Assembly (NCBI RefSeq): GCF_013170705.1 | Contig: NZ_CP033334.1 | Location: 3,821,501-3,885,500, forward strand | Direction of reading: 5' to 3' | Source of the DNA: Mesorhizobium loti | Lineage (GTDB): Bacteria; Pseudomonadota; Alphaproteobacteria; Rhizobiales; Rhizobiaceae | DNA length: 64,000 nt | Shown: piece by piece, positions 8,277 through 16,847 of the stretch | Position numbering within the stretch: the stretch's first letter is position 1 | How the letters are laid out: every line of letters starts with the position of its first letter | Notes under the pieces: model-generated | The model's input: the letters and a program-made list of their open reading frames with translations, nothing else | Database searches by the model: none | What the model was told of the DNA's origin: nothing | Translations under genes and position numbers: made by a program

Positions 8277-9830
8277 ATGGTCGATGACGCGGCACGAGAC
8301 GGCAGGCGCGAGCGCCGACGTGGACGCACCGGCGAGGCCGGCAGCGAGAGCAGCCGCCGGCCCAATTACCGGTTGCTGAAGAACCCGTTCCTGCCGCAGC
8401 CGATCTTTTCGGATGACCAGGTGGCTTCGATCCACGACACGGCGCTGCGCGTTCTGGAGGAGCTCGGCATCAAGGTGCTGCTGCCGCAGGCGCGTGACTA
8501 TTTCGCCAGTGCCGGCGCGCTGGTCGACCCGGATACCGACATGGTACGCATCGGCCGCGACATGGTGGTGGCGGCTCTCGCCTCGGCGCCGAAGTCGATC
8601 CATGCCCAAGCCGGCGACCGTTCCCGCGACCTGACGCTGGAACTCGGGTCGATGACCTTCCTGGCCGGGTGCGGCGCGCCCAACGTCACCGATCTCGAAC
8701 GTGGCCGGCGGCCGGGCACGCTGGCCGATTTCGAGGATCTGCTGCGGCTGGTGCAGCATTTCGACGTATTGCACATGCTAGGCCCCTGCATCGAACCGCA
8801 GGATGTCGACAACCGCTTTCGCCACTATGCCGTCAACCGCGCGCAACTGACGCTGTCCGACAAGTTCCCGTTCGTCTTCGCGCGCGGCACGCCGCAGGTC
8901 GAGGACGGTTTCGAGATGATCCGGCTGGCGCGTGGCCTGTCGCAGGACGAGTTCCTGGCAAACGCGCATTGCTACACCGTCATCAACACCAACTCGCCGC
9001 GCCAGCTCGACATTCCAATGGCGCAAGGCATCATCGATTTCGCCAGGGCCGGCCAGGTCTCCGTCATCACGCCGTTCTGCCTGGCGGGTGCAATGGCGCC
9101 GATCACGGTCGCCGGCGCGCTGGCGCTGCAGCATGCCGAGGCGCTGGCGGGCCTGACGCTGGCGCAGATCGTGCGGCCCGGCGCGCCGGTCGTCTACGGC
9201 TCCTTCTCCTCCAATGTCGACATGAAATCCGGAGCGCCGGCCTTCGGCACGCCGGAGCATGTCAAGGCAACGCTGGGTGCCGGCCAGCTGGCGCGCTTCA
9301 CCGGACTGCCCTGGCGGTCCGGCGGCGGCAGTGCCGCCAACATCTCGGACGCGCAGGCAGCACACGAAACGCAGTTCGCGCTGTGGGGCTCGGTGCTGGC
9401 CGGAGCGACGATGTGCATCCATGCCGCCGGCTGGCTGGAAGGCGGCTTGAGCGTCTCCTTCGAGAAGATGATCACCGACATCGAGGCGCTGCAGACGGTC
9501 GCCGAACTCTGCGCCGCGACGCCGGGCGACGAGGATGCGATCGGCTTCGAGGCGATCGCCGAAGTGCAACCGGGCGGCCATTTCTTCTCGGCTGGCCACA
9601 CCATGGCGCGCTACCGCACCGCCTTCTACGAACCGCTGGTGGCCGACTGGTCGAACTTCGGCAACTGGACGCAAAGTGGATCGAAGACGGCGAGCGAACG
9701 CGCCACCGGGGTCTGGCGGCGCGCGGTTGCCGATTTCGAGCCGCCGGCATCGGCTGCGGCCACATCAGGCGTGCTCGACGAATTCATCGCGCGGCGCACC
9801 GAAGAGGGCGGCGCGGCACCGGTTTCGTGA
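8277..9830 (+). CDS. MttB superfamily (trimethylamine methyltransferase-like) protein, non-pyrrolysine type
   Basis: The 517-residue protein belongs to the trimethylamine methyltransferase (COG5598-like) TIM-barrel family. Typical stretches are DQVASIHDTALRVLEELG near the N-terminus and LAGCGAPNV further on. It reads through without an internal UAG, so unlike archaeal MttB it has no pyrrolysine. Non-pyrrolysine members studied in anaerobes demethylate quaternary amines such as glycine betaine or carnitine, passing the methyl to a corrinoid protein. No corrinoid protein is encoded nearby. GGAGGA lies six bases before the ATG. It forms an operon with the flavin demethylase upstream. A quaternary-amine substrate is inference. 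Confidence 0.85.
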   Translation: MVDDAARDGRRERRRGRTGEAGSESSRRPNYRLLKNPFLPQPIFSDDQVASIHDTALRVLEELGIKVLLPQARDYFASAGALVDPDTDMVRIGRDMVVAALASAPKSIHAQAGDRSRDLTLELGSMTFLAGCGAPNVTDLERGRRPGTLADFEDLLRLVQHFDVLHMLGPCIEPQDVDNRFRHYAVNRAQLTLSDKFPFVFARGTPQVEDGFEMIRLARGLSQDEFLANAHCYTVINTNSPRQLDIPMAQGIIDFARAGQVSVITPFCLAGAMAPITVAGALALQHAEALAGLTLAQIVRPGAPVVYGSFSSNVDMKSGAPAFGTPEHVKATLGAGQLARFTGLPWRSGGGSAANISDAQAAHETQFALWGSVLAGATMCIHAAGWLEGGLSVSFEKMITDIEALQTVAELCAATPGDEDAIGFEAIAEVQPGGHFFSAGHTMARYRTAFYEPLVADWSNFGNWTQSGSKTASERATGVWRRAVADFEPPASAAATSGVLDEFIARRTEEGGAAPVS

Positions 9831-9850
9831 GCGGTAGCCGCGACACCCTT

Positions 9851-9918
9851 GGGAATTGCGCAAAGCAAGAGAAATGCGCTTTCCCTGGAAAACCGCTTCG
9901 CACTTATCCTGGGATTGC
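9851..9918. repeat. Dispersed intergenic palindromic repeat, copy A
   Basis: It shares a core of about 44 bases with copy B at 28161-28227: TGCG..CTTTCCC.GGAAAA.CGCTTCGCACTT.TCC, ending in ATTGC. It fills the space between the convergent MttB and ABC ATPase genes and touches the ATPase stop codon. Confidence 0.6.
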
Positions 9919-11253
9919 TCATGTCGGGTTGTCGAGCGTGAAAAGATCGCTCTCCTCGTCATAGGCAAAATATTCGGCATAGCGAGCCCAGCTGATGACG
10001 GCGCGCACCGTCTGGTCGGCATAGCCCTCGGACATGTGGTCCTCCAGTTCGTCGCGGAAGCGGCGGGCTGGCGCCTTGTGGTTGGCGCGTTCGTCGAGCA
10101 CGCGGCGGATGTGGCCGGCCAGCGGCACATAGGTCGCGAGCTGCTGCGCGAACAATTGCTTGCGCGCGTCGACCTCGCTTTCGGCGAAGCGTTTGCCGGC
10201 CAGGGTCAATTGGATGTCGCCCTCGGCCAGTTCGGCAAAGCGCAGCAACTGAAGCGTTTCGGCGATTGGGAACAGGTCATCGATCTCGAGCTGCAGGCTG
10301 GCGGCCAGCGGCGGCAGATCGGCATGCCCCTTGTAAGGCGCCGCCGCGACCGCCTCGATCAGGCCCGCGAGCAGGTTGGTCGAAACGCGCGGCAGCACCA
10401 TGGCGATACCCGAACCCGGGAAGACGCCGTCGCGGGCAGGGCTGCCCGGCTCCTTCCTGGCGGTCATGCGGGCATAGATGTCCTCGACCAGCGCGCGGAA
10501 CGCCGGATCCAGCCGGTTGCGCGGCTGCGGTAGGTCGATCCTGAGCTCGGCGACGACGCGGCCCGGATTGGACGAGAAGATCAGCACGCGGTCGCACATC
10601 AGCACCGCCTCCTCGATGTTGTGCGTCACCATCAGGATCGACTCGATCGGCATGCGGCCTTCCGACCAGAGGTCGAGCAGGTCGGTGCGCAGCGTCTCGG
10701 CCGTCAGCACGTCGAGCGCCGAGAACGGCTCGTCCATCAACAGCACCTTGGGATGCACCACGAGGGCGCGGGCGAGCCCGACGCGCTGGCGCATGCCGCC
10801 CGACAGCTCCTTCGGATAGGCGTTCTCGAAACCGTCGAGGCCGATCAGGTCGATGGCCGACAGCGCGCGCTTGCGGCGCACTGCCGGCGAGACGCCCTGT
10901 GCCTCGAGCCCGAGTTCGACATTCTGCAGGACCGTCAGCCAGGGAAACAACGCAAAACTCTGAAAGACCATGGCGATGCCGTCCGGCGTGCCGGAGACAG
11001 CCTTGCCCTCGAAGGTGATGGCGCCCTGTCTCGGCCGGATCAGGCCGGCGATCGAGCGCAGCAAAGTAGACTTGCCGGACCCGGAGCGGCCAAGCAGGCC
11101 GACGATCTCGCCGGAACCCAGCGTCAGCCCGACCTGGTCGAGGACGATGAGCTTGCCGGCGCTGCCCTTGTCATAGGTCTGGCAGACGCCATGGACTTCG
11201 ACGAGCGGCCGGTTCTTGGTGATGACAGCTTGGGTGATGACAGCCTGGTTCAT
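9919..11253 (-). CDS. ABC transporter ATP-binding protein, nitrate/sulfonate/taurine type, with C-terminal AAA-associated domain
   Basis: The 444-residue protein carries a complete ABC ATPase: Walker A GRSGSGKSTL, Q-loop FQSFALFPW, signature LSGGMRQRVGLARAL, Walker B VLLMDEPFSALD and the switch His in MVTHNIEEA. From about residue 290 an extra 150-residue helical domain follows, as in ABC ATPases of the nitrate/sulfonate/bicarbonate group carrying the AAA-associated C-terminal domain. The start at 11253 has AGGAGA eight bases ahead; a 20-residue in-frame extension upstream lacks one. It lies 25 bases after the permease gene and forms its operon partner. Substrate unknown. Confidence 0.9.
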   Translation of the reverse strand: MNQAVITQAVITKNRPLVEVHGVCQTYDKGSAGKLIVLDQVGLTLGSGEIVGLLGRSGSGKSTLLRSIAGLIRPRQGAITFEGKAVSGTPDGIAMVFQSFALFPWLTVLQNVELGLEAQGVSPAVRRKRALSAIDLIGLDGFENAYPKELSGGMRQRVGLARALVVHPKVLLMDEPFSALDVLTAETLRTDLLDLWSEGRMPIESILMVTHNIEEAVLMCDRVLIFSSNPGRVVAELRIDLPQPRNRLDPAFRALVEDIYARMTARKEPGSPARDGVFPGSGIAMVLPRVSTNLLAGLIEAVAAAPYKGHADLPPLAASLQLEIDDLFPIAETLQLLRFAELAEGDIQLTLAGKRFAESEVDARKQLFAQQLATYVPLAGHIRRVLDERANHKAPARRFRDELEDHMSEGYADQTVRAVISWARYAEYFAYDEESDLFTLDNPT

Positions 11254-11278
11254 GATCAGTCTCCTGAAAGAGTGGGGG

Positions 11279-13033
11279 TCAGTCGAGCCGCATGCGGCGT
11301 TCGGCGTAGACATAGAGCGGACGCCAGAGGGTGCGGTTGAAGAGGGTGACGAAGAGCGACATCACGGCGATGCCGAGGATGACGCGCGGAAAATCGCCGG
11401 CCTCGGTGGCCTTGGCGATGTAGGAGCCGAGCCCGAAGGCTTCGAGCCTGGTGTTGCCCCAGCTTGCCAGTTCGGCGACGATCGAGGCGTTCCACGAACC
11501 GCCGGAGGCGGTCAGCGCGCCAGTGATGTAATAGGGGAAAATCCCCGGCAGCATGACGTTCTTCCACCACGACCAGGACCGTATCTTGAAGACCCTGGCT
11601 GCCTCCTTGAGATCGGAAGGGAAGGCGCTGGCGCCGGCGATGACGTTGAACAGGATGTACCATTGCGTGCCCAGCACCATCAGCGGCGACAGCCAGATGC
11701 TGGGGTTGGCGCCGGTGGCAACGATGGCGATCACCGCGAACGGGAACAGTACGTTGGCGGGGAAGGCGGCGAGGAATTGCGCCAGCGGCTGTACGCGTTC
11801 GGCGACCGCCGGCCGCAAGCCGATCCAGACGCCGATCGGCACCCAGATCACGCTGGCCACGGCGATCAGCACGACCACGCGCAGCAAGGTGAGCAGGCCA
11901 CCGCTGAAGGCTTCGGCCACATCGTTCCAGCCAAGGGTCTGCCTGAGATACAGGACCGTCTCGACCACGCCCCACAGGGCCACAATCAGCACCAGTCCCA
12001 GCCAGGCGATGTCGAGCGCGCGCGAGAAGCGGCGCGATGCGGCGGACGCTGCCGGCATGGCACGCTTGCCCAGTCGTAGCAGCATGGCGCGCTGCCAGAG
12101 CCATACGATCGGCAATCCCACGGTCTGCAGCAACCGGGCCCGGCGCAGGATATCGTAGACCCAGGAGCGGGGCTTTTCCTGCCCGGCGGTCTGCTCGAAA
12201 CGGAACTTGTCGGCCCAGGCGACAACGGGCCGGAACAGCAATTGGTCATAGAGCAGGATGAGCACGCCCATGGCCATCACGGCCCAGGCGACGGCCCTGA
12301 AATCCTGCTTGTCGATGGCGAGCGCCAGCCATGAGCCGATGCCAGGCAGTTGCACGGTGGTGGTGCCGACGGTGATGGCTTCCGAGGCGACGACGAAGAA
12401 CCAGCCGCCGGACATCGACATCATCGTGTTCCAGACCAGGCCGGGGGCCGCGAACGGCGCCTCCAGCCGCCAGAACCGCTGCCAGGCCGACAGGCCGAAG
12501 CCACGGCTGACCTCATCGAGGTCGCCCGGCACCGTGCGCAGCGACTGGTAGAACGAGAACGCCATGTTCCAGGCCTGGCTGGTGAAGATGGCGAAGATAG
12601 CCGCGCATTCAGCGCCGAGCTGGCTGCCGGGAAACAGGCCCATGAAGAAGGTGACGGTGAAGGTCAGGAAGCCCAGCACCGGCACTGATTGCAGGATATC
12701 GAGCGCGGGAATGATCACCATCTCGGCACGGCGGCTCTTGGCGGCCAGCGTCGCCACGGTGAAGGTGAAGATCAGCGACACGATGATGGCGGCGAACATG
12801 CGCAGCGTGGTGCGCAGCGCGTATTCCGGCAGGTTGGCGAGATCGAGCGTCACCGGCGAGGTGGTGAGCAGTGTCGTTGGCGCGCGCATGCCGGCGGCGC
12901 CATGCGCCAGAAGCACCAGCAAGGCCACCAGCATGGCGAAGGCGACGGTGTCGTAGATGTTGGGAGCGATGCGTCCACGCGCGAGGGCCGCGGCCTCGCC
13001 CAGGGAATTGCGGTTGTGAGGCAGGAAGATCAT
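11279..13033 (-). CDS. ABC transporter permease, two fused inner-membrane domains, nitrate/sulfonate type
   Basis: The 584-residue protein contains two copies of the binding-protein-dependent permease domain, at about residues 80-270 and 380-575. Each has an EAA-like loop (EVSRGFGLSAWQRFWRLEAP; KEAARVFKIRSWSWWKNVMLP). One polypeptide therefore supplies both membrane halves of the importer. GGAGG lies seven to eight bases before the ATG. The ATPase gene follows directly. No periplasmic binding-protein gene is seen within several kilobases on either side, so that component must be encoded elsewhere or be dispensable. Confidence 0.9.
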   Translation of the reverse strand: MIFLPHNRNSLGEAAALARGRIAPNIYDTVAFAMLVALLVLLAHGAAGMRAPTTLLTTSPVTLDLANLPEYALRTTLRMFAAIIVSLIFTFTVATLAAKSRRAEMVIIPALDILQSVPVLGFLTFTVTFFMGLFPGSQLGAECAAIFAIFTSQAWNMAFSFYQSLRTVPGDLDEVSRGFGLSAWQRFWRLEAPFAAPGLVWNTMMSMSGGWFFVVASEAITVGTTTVQLPGIGSWLALAIDKQDFRAVAWAVMAMGVLILLYDQLLFRPVVAWADKFRFEQTAGQEKPRSWVYDILRRARLLQTVGLPIVWLWQRAMLLRLGKRAMPAASAASRRFSRALDIAWLGLVLIVALWGVVETVLYLRQTLGWNDVAEAFSGGLLTLLRVVVLIAVASVIWVPIGVWIGLRPAVAERVQPLAQFLAAFPANVLFPFAVIAIVATGANPSIWLSPLMVLGTQWYILFNVIAGASAFPSDLKEAARVFKIRSWSWWKNVMLPGIFPYYITGALTASGGSWNASIVAELASWGNTRLEAFGLGSYIAKATEAGDFPRVILGIAVMSLFVTLFNRTLWRPLYVYAERRMRLD

Positions 13034-13186
13034 GATGGGCCTCCGGATGATGGGCCGATTGCGGTATGGCTTGGGAGAAAGCCCGGATGGTTGCGGGCCT
13101 GCGAAAGGCTTCGACCGGGAGGCGGTCGCGCCGGGCGCCAGGGCGCGGCCGTCAGCGCGGAGGTTTGGACGGCGTCGAAGAGGGGC

Positions 13187-13438
13187 TCAGGCGGCGTGCC
13201 GTGGCAGGGCCGTTCGACGACTGACGCCCTCTTCGGAAACGGGTTTTTGCTCCTGCGTCCAGCGGCACTCCAGGCGGCCGCTCACCGTGCCGCGTCGCCA
13301 GACGCAGACGAGCCGGGTCGGCGGCATGGTGAAGCCGGCCTCGCCCGCCAGGCCGCGCGTTGTTGCAACAGACGGCCGTACAGTTGAAGCGGAGCGCGCG
13401 AAGGGGCGCGCGCGGATGGGAATGACATTGGTGTTCAT
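13187..13438 (-). CDS. Small conserved-looking hypothetical protein (83 aa)
   Basis: The reading frame starts MNTNVIPIRARPFAR with a good ribosome-binding site (GAGAGGTGA). It holds a compact motif LVCVWRRGTVSGRLECRWTQ, whose paired C.W and C.W spacing looks constrained. The tail is basic and alanine-rich. It lies 153 bases upstream of the permease in the same direction and might be the first gene of that transcript. No function can be assigned; a chance frame in GC-rich DNA is not excluded. Confidence 0.5.
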   Translation of the reverse strand: MNTNVIPIRARPFARSASTVRPSVATTRGLAGEAGFTMPPTRLVCVWRRGTVSGRLECRWTQEQKPVSEEGVSRRTALPRHAA

Positions 13439-13802
13439 GGCTCACCTCTCGCGGTCCGGCGGGACGGCAAGGCGAGCCGCAGGCGGGTTATGCCCTGCCG
13501 AGGCCCGACCGGCGCCACATGCCGGAAACCAAATCTGTTGATGGGGCCAGTGTCCGGACCGTGCCTGGGGCTTGATCCGGACAGCGACTGGGATAGCTGT
13601 CCATAACCTGTTCGATCTCGAGTTGATGCCTCGGTCAGCCGAAGCCACGCCGCCTTACGCCCATGGCTTGCAGCGTGTCAACGCGAGCGCCGGAATCTTA
13701 GGTATATGGCTTGATACCAAGGCATAAGGAGGCAGATCCCGTGGAAAGGGACGCGCTGGCAACGCATTGGAAAATAACGGCTTATCCGCCGGCTTGAAGG
13801 GG
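13439..13802. other. Intergenic region with several inverted repeats
   Basis: No gene of normal size is seen. Visible structures are GTCCGGA/TCCGGAC (13552-13558, 13576-13582), hairpin GGACAGC/GCTGTCC (13579-13585, 13596-13602) and GGTAT-N8-ATACC near 13705. A strong AGGAGG near 13727 precedes only a 17-18 codon frame starting at GTG 13741; this was not called. Confidence 0.45.
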
Positions 13803-14438
13803 TCAGATTCCGAGCTTGGCGGCCATTTTGATAAGCTCGGCCAGCGAGCCGGCCTGCATCTTGCGCATGGCGCGGGCGCGGCGGACCTTGACGGTGATCT
13901 CGCTGACGCCGAGATCGCCGGCGACCTGCTTGTTGAGCCGTCCCTGGACCACCAGCGCGACGACGCCGCGCTCGCCTTCGCTCAGCGTCGCCAGGCGTTC
14001 GCGCAGGATATCAATCTCGGCTTTCTGCGCCCGCCGCGACCGGTCCTTGTCCAGGGCGGCGGCTATAGCATCGAGCAGGTCTTGTTCTCGGAACGGTTTT
14101 GGCAGAAAATCGACGGCTCCGGTCTTCATCGCCTGCACCGACATGGCGATATCGCCGTGACCGGTCATGATGATCACGGGCAGCGGCGCATCGGAACGAG
14201 CGAGCTCTTTCTGGAAGTCCATGCCGCTTTTGCCGGGCAGGCGCACGTCCAGCACAAGGCAGGAGGGGATGTCCGGCCGCGGCGCTCCCAGGAATTCGGC
14301 GACCGAACCGAAGCAGCTGATATCCAGCCCGACCGAGCGCAGCAGGCTGTCGAGCGCCTCGCGCATGGCGGGATCGTCGTCGATGACGAAAACGATCTGT
14401 TCCGGTTTGCTCGTTTCCGATCCGCTGGCTTGCTTCAT
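13803..14438 (-). CDS. Response regulator, FixJ/NarL family, with LuxR-type DNA-binding domain
   Basis: The 211-residue protein has a receiver domain at residues 14-130 with acidic residues DDDP at 20-23, phosphoacceptor Asp64 in LVLDVRLPG, and a conserved Lys in DFLPKPF. A LuxR/FixJ helix-turn-helix follows at about 145-205 (GRLNKQVAGDLGVSEITVKVRRARAM). Its start codon overlaps the stop of the histidine kinase gene by four bases (ATGA), implying translational coupling. It should activate or repress transcription after phosphorylation by the adjacent kinase. Targets are unknown; the nearby DUF4239 and EncFtn genes are upstream on the other strand. Confidence 0.92.
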   Translation of the reverse strand: MKQASGSETSKPEQIVFVIDDDPAMREALDSLLRSVGLDISCFGSVAEFLGAPRPDIPSCLVLDVRLPGKSGMDFQKELARSDAPLPVIIMTGHGDIAMSVQAMKTGAVDFLPKPFREQDLLDAIAAALDKDRSRRAQKAEIDILRERLATLSEGERGVVALVVQGRLNKQVAGDLGVSEITVKVRRARAMRKMQAGSLAELIKMAAKLGI

Positions 14439-15505
14439 TGGTTCGACCCGCGCGATCCTGTCCGGCCTGCCGGCAGCAAAAAGAAGAATGCGGCACCGCG
14501 CGGCATTGCCGGCTGGGCCCAGATGCGTCCGCCATGGCTTTCGATGATCGAGCGGCTGATGGCAAGCCCCATGCCCAGGCCCTCGGGCTTGGTGGTGTAG
14601 AAGGCGTCGAAGACATGGTCGAGCTGGACGCCGCTCAGGCCACGGCCTGAATCGCGGACTTCGATCACGATCTCGCCGGGCTTGCCGGCACTGGTGACGA
14701 TTGTCACGTCGCGCTCCTGCTCGCCGCTCGTCGCCTCGATCGCGTTGAGAATGAGGTTGAGGATGACCTGCTGGATCTGCACCGGGTCGGCCTCGGCTCG
14801 AGGCAGCTTGCCGGCGAGTTCTGTCCGCAAGGAGACATGGCTTCTGCCGGCCTCGTTCTCCACCAGGGTCAGCGTCTCGGCTATCAGCTGATTGACATCC
14901 AGCCGGACGGCCTTGCCGGCTGCCTTGCGCGTCAGGTCGCGCAGGCGCTTGATCAGCTCACTGGCGCGTTCGGCATCCCTGACGATGCGCTCGGCCGCCT
15001 TGCCGGCCTCATCCGGGTTGCCAGCCGCCAGCCAGCGCCGGGCGGCGTTGCCGTTCAACACGATCGCCGCCAGCGGCTGGTTGAGTTCGTGGGCGATCGA
15101 GGCCGTCAACTCGCCCAGCATCGTCACCCGCGTGATGTGGGCGAGCTGTGCCTGTGCTTCGCGGGCGGACGCCTCGGCGGCGGCGGTGCGCAGCGCCAGA
15201 TAGGCGGTGACGGCGATCGCCACCAGGCTGATGGCGCAGTTGATCACGCCTGCCGGCACCGAACCCGCCCGCGTGAGGAAAAAACTCAGCACGGTCAGCG
15301 CCATGCAGGCCGCCGCGACCATCGCCACGCCGCGCTGGTCGAGATAGCGCACCGCGATCAGGACAATGGCGACATAGAAGACCGCGACCGCGATCTCCAA
15401 ATTGGTGATCGTGTCGGCGAGGAAGATCGCCGCCGCCAGCAGCACAAGCAGGGCCGGCAGCAGCGGCCGGCGCCAGAGGAGCGGCAAGGATGATCTTCCA
15501 GACAT
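14435..15505 (-). CDS. Membrane-bound sensor histidine kinase
   Basis: The 356-residue protein has about four hydrophobic segments within residues 12-110, a HisKA dimerisation domain with His139 in TASIAHELNQPLAAI, and an HATPase_c domain (N-box NLILNAIEA, G1 DSGRGLSG, G2 GLGMGLAIS). No PAS or other sensory domain follows the membrane part, so the membrane domain itself, or a ligand in it, is the likely sensor. Kinase and regulator form a two-gene operon with a four-base overlap. Signal unknown. Confidence 0.92.
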   Translation of the reverse strand: MSGRSSLPLLWRRPLLPALLVLLAAAIFLADTITNLEIAVAVFYVAIVLIAVRYLDQRGVAMVAAACMALTVLSFFLTRAGSVPAGVINCAISLVAIAVTAYLALRTAAAEASAREAQAQLAHITRVTMLGELTASIAHELNQPLAAIVLNGNAARRWLAAGNPDEAGKAAERIVRDAERASELIKRLRDLTRKAAGKAVRLDVNQLIAETLTLVENEAGRSHVSLRTELAGKLPRAEADPVQIQQVILNLILNAIEATSGEQERDVTIVTSAGKPGEIVIEVRDSGRGLSGVQLDHVFDAFYTTKPEGLGMGLAISRSIIESHGGRIWAQPAMPRGAAFFFLLPAGRTGSRGSNQ

Positions 15506-15674
15506 GCCGACCTCCTTGCTGCTCGAATTGCCCTGTTTGCGGACAAGAGGACACTAGCGTGCCACCTTTTGGCCCGGCAAGGCGCTGCCATATCGCATTG
15601 GAACCACGAATACCCTCGACTTTCGCCTTCGATGGGTCGCCCTGGCATTGGCAATTGGTGCGTCCCGTGCAGAA

Positions 15675-16439
15675 ATGCGCTTCATGCGCGAAGCCTTGAT
15701 CGCATTGGTGATTTTCCTGTGCCTGGCGGCGTCGGCGTTCGCCAGCATGACGATCTGGCCGAGATTGCCGGCCAGGCATCGTGATGACGACACGAACACG
15801 GTGGTTAGGCTCGCCGCCAATCTGTTCGGGGTCATGACCTCGCTGATACTCGGCCTGATGATCAACTCGGCCAAGAACACCTTCGAATCGATCGATCACA
15901 ACGTGCACGCCTATGCGACGGAGCTGATCCTGCTCGACAGGACCTTGCGCCAGTATGGCCCGGAAACCGACGCGGTGCGCCAACCATTGGTCGCCTATGT
16001 GCAGCGGGTGGTGGAGACCTCGTCGCAAGATAGCGAAACGACCATCGCCGCCAATCAGCTGTCCGAACGCCTGCTGACGGAGATTGGCGTGCGGCTGAAT
16101 GGGCTGACCCCTCCCGACGCTGTACGCGGTTCCCTTCTGCAGGATGGACGCCAGCGCCTGCAGAAGGTGCTGGAACTGCGCTGGGTCCTTGTCGAGCAGT
16201 CGGAGGGTACGATTCCCTGGCCGCTGATCGCCATGCTGGTCACCTGGCTGGCGCTGATCTTCGCCAGTTTCGGGTTCAGGGCACCGAAGAATACAATCAC
16301 CGCCGGAACCCTCATAGTGTCGGCCGCGCTGATCGCCGGGGCGATCTACCTGATCCTGGACATGGATGTGGCGTTCTCCGGACCGATCCAGATTTCGTCG
16401 GCGCCGCTGGAAAGGGCATTGGCCGAATTGCAGCGATGA
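15675..16439 (+). CDS. DUF4239 (bestrophin-like) membrane protein
   Basis: The 254-residue protein has two N-terminal hydrophobic helices (IALVIFLCLAASAFA; LAANLFGVMTSLILGLMI), a soluble middle part of about 110 residues, and two more helices near the C-terminus (PLIAMLVTWLALIFASFGF; GTLIVSAALIAGAIYLIL). This topology fits the DUF4239 family, loosely related to bestrophin channels. The start is uncertain: ATG at 15675 or 15684, neither with a strong ribosome-binding site. The ferritin-like gene follows 53 bases downstream and may be co-transcribed. Function unknown. Confidence 0.75.
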   Translation: MRFMREALIALVIFLCLAASAFASMTIWPRLPARHRDDDTNTVVRLAANLFGVMTSLILGLMINSAKNTFESIDHNVHAYATELILLDRTLRQYGPETDAVRQPLVAYVQRVVETSSQDSETTIAANQLSERLLTEIGVRLNGLTPPDAVRGSLLQDGRQRLQKVLELRWVLVEQSEGTIPWPLIAMLVTWLALIFASFGFRAPKNTITAGTLIVSAALIAGAIYLILDMDVAFSGPIQISSAPLERALAELQR

Positions 16440-16492
16440 TGCGGAACCGGCACCATTCCCAGGCATTCATGGAGTGAACCACGGAGGACGAC

Positions 16493-16807
16493 ATGGGTTT
16501 CGACCAGTATCACGAGCCGCCTGAAGAACTGCCGCAGAAGGTGCGGACCTTTGCCCGCATGATCACCTCGCTGATCGAGGAGGCGGAAGCGATCGGCTGG
16601 TACGAACAGCGCATTTCGGTGGAGAAGGACCCTCAGGCCAAGGCGATCATGAAGAACGCACAAGGCGAGGAGTTCAAGCATTTCGGCATGGATCTGGAAT
16701 TCCTGCTGCGCCAGAAGAAGGACTGGCGGGCGGAACTGAAGGAAATCCTGTTCACGACGGGCGACATCGTCAAGGCCGGCGAGCGGGGCGAGAAGAAGGT
16801 GGATTGA
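16493..16807 (+). CDS. Encapsulated-ferritin (EncFtn) family ferroxidase
   Basis: The 104-residue, two-helix protein resembles EncFtn of Rhodospirillum rubrum. The stretch EEAEAIGWYEQR holds Glu30, Glu32, Trp36 and Tyr37. The stretch GEEFKH holds Glu60 and His63. These match the family's metal-binding and nearby residues by position, judged from a remembered alignment. KDW..ELKEILFT corresponds to the family's C-terminal part. EncFtn forms an annular decamer that oxidises Fe(II) and delivers iron into an encapsulin shell. Here no encapsulin gene is adjacent and no cargo-loading tail (L.IGSL type) follows residue 95. A ribosome-binding site, GGAGGAC, precedes the ATG. Confidence 0.85.
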   Translation: MGFDQYHEPPEELPQKVRTFARMITSLIEEAEAIGWYEQRISVEKDPQAKAIMKNAQGEEFKHFGMDLEFLLRQKKDWRAELKEILFTTGDIVKAGERGEKKVD

Positions 16808-16847
16808 TTGCCTTCGCCGGCTTTGCGCGAAGCCCGCAGGGTTCGGT

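Noticed and set aside
8277..9830. Pyrrolysine-containing trimethylamine methyltransferase
   Set aside because: The frame has no internal UAG and no pyl genes are nearby; it is the non-pyrrolysine branch.
13741..13800. A 17-18 codon peptide behind a strong AGGAGG
   Set aside because: Too short and featureless to support; no resemblance to PqqA or a known leader peptide.
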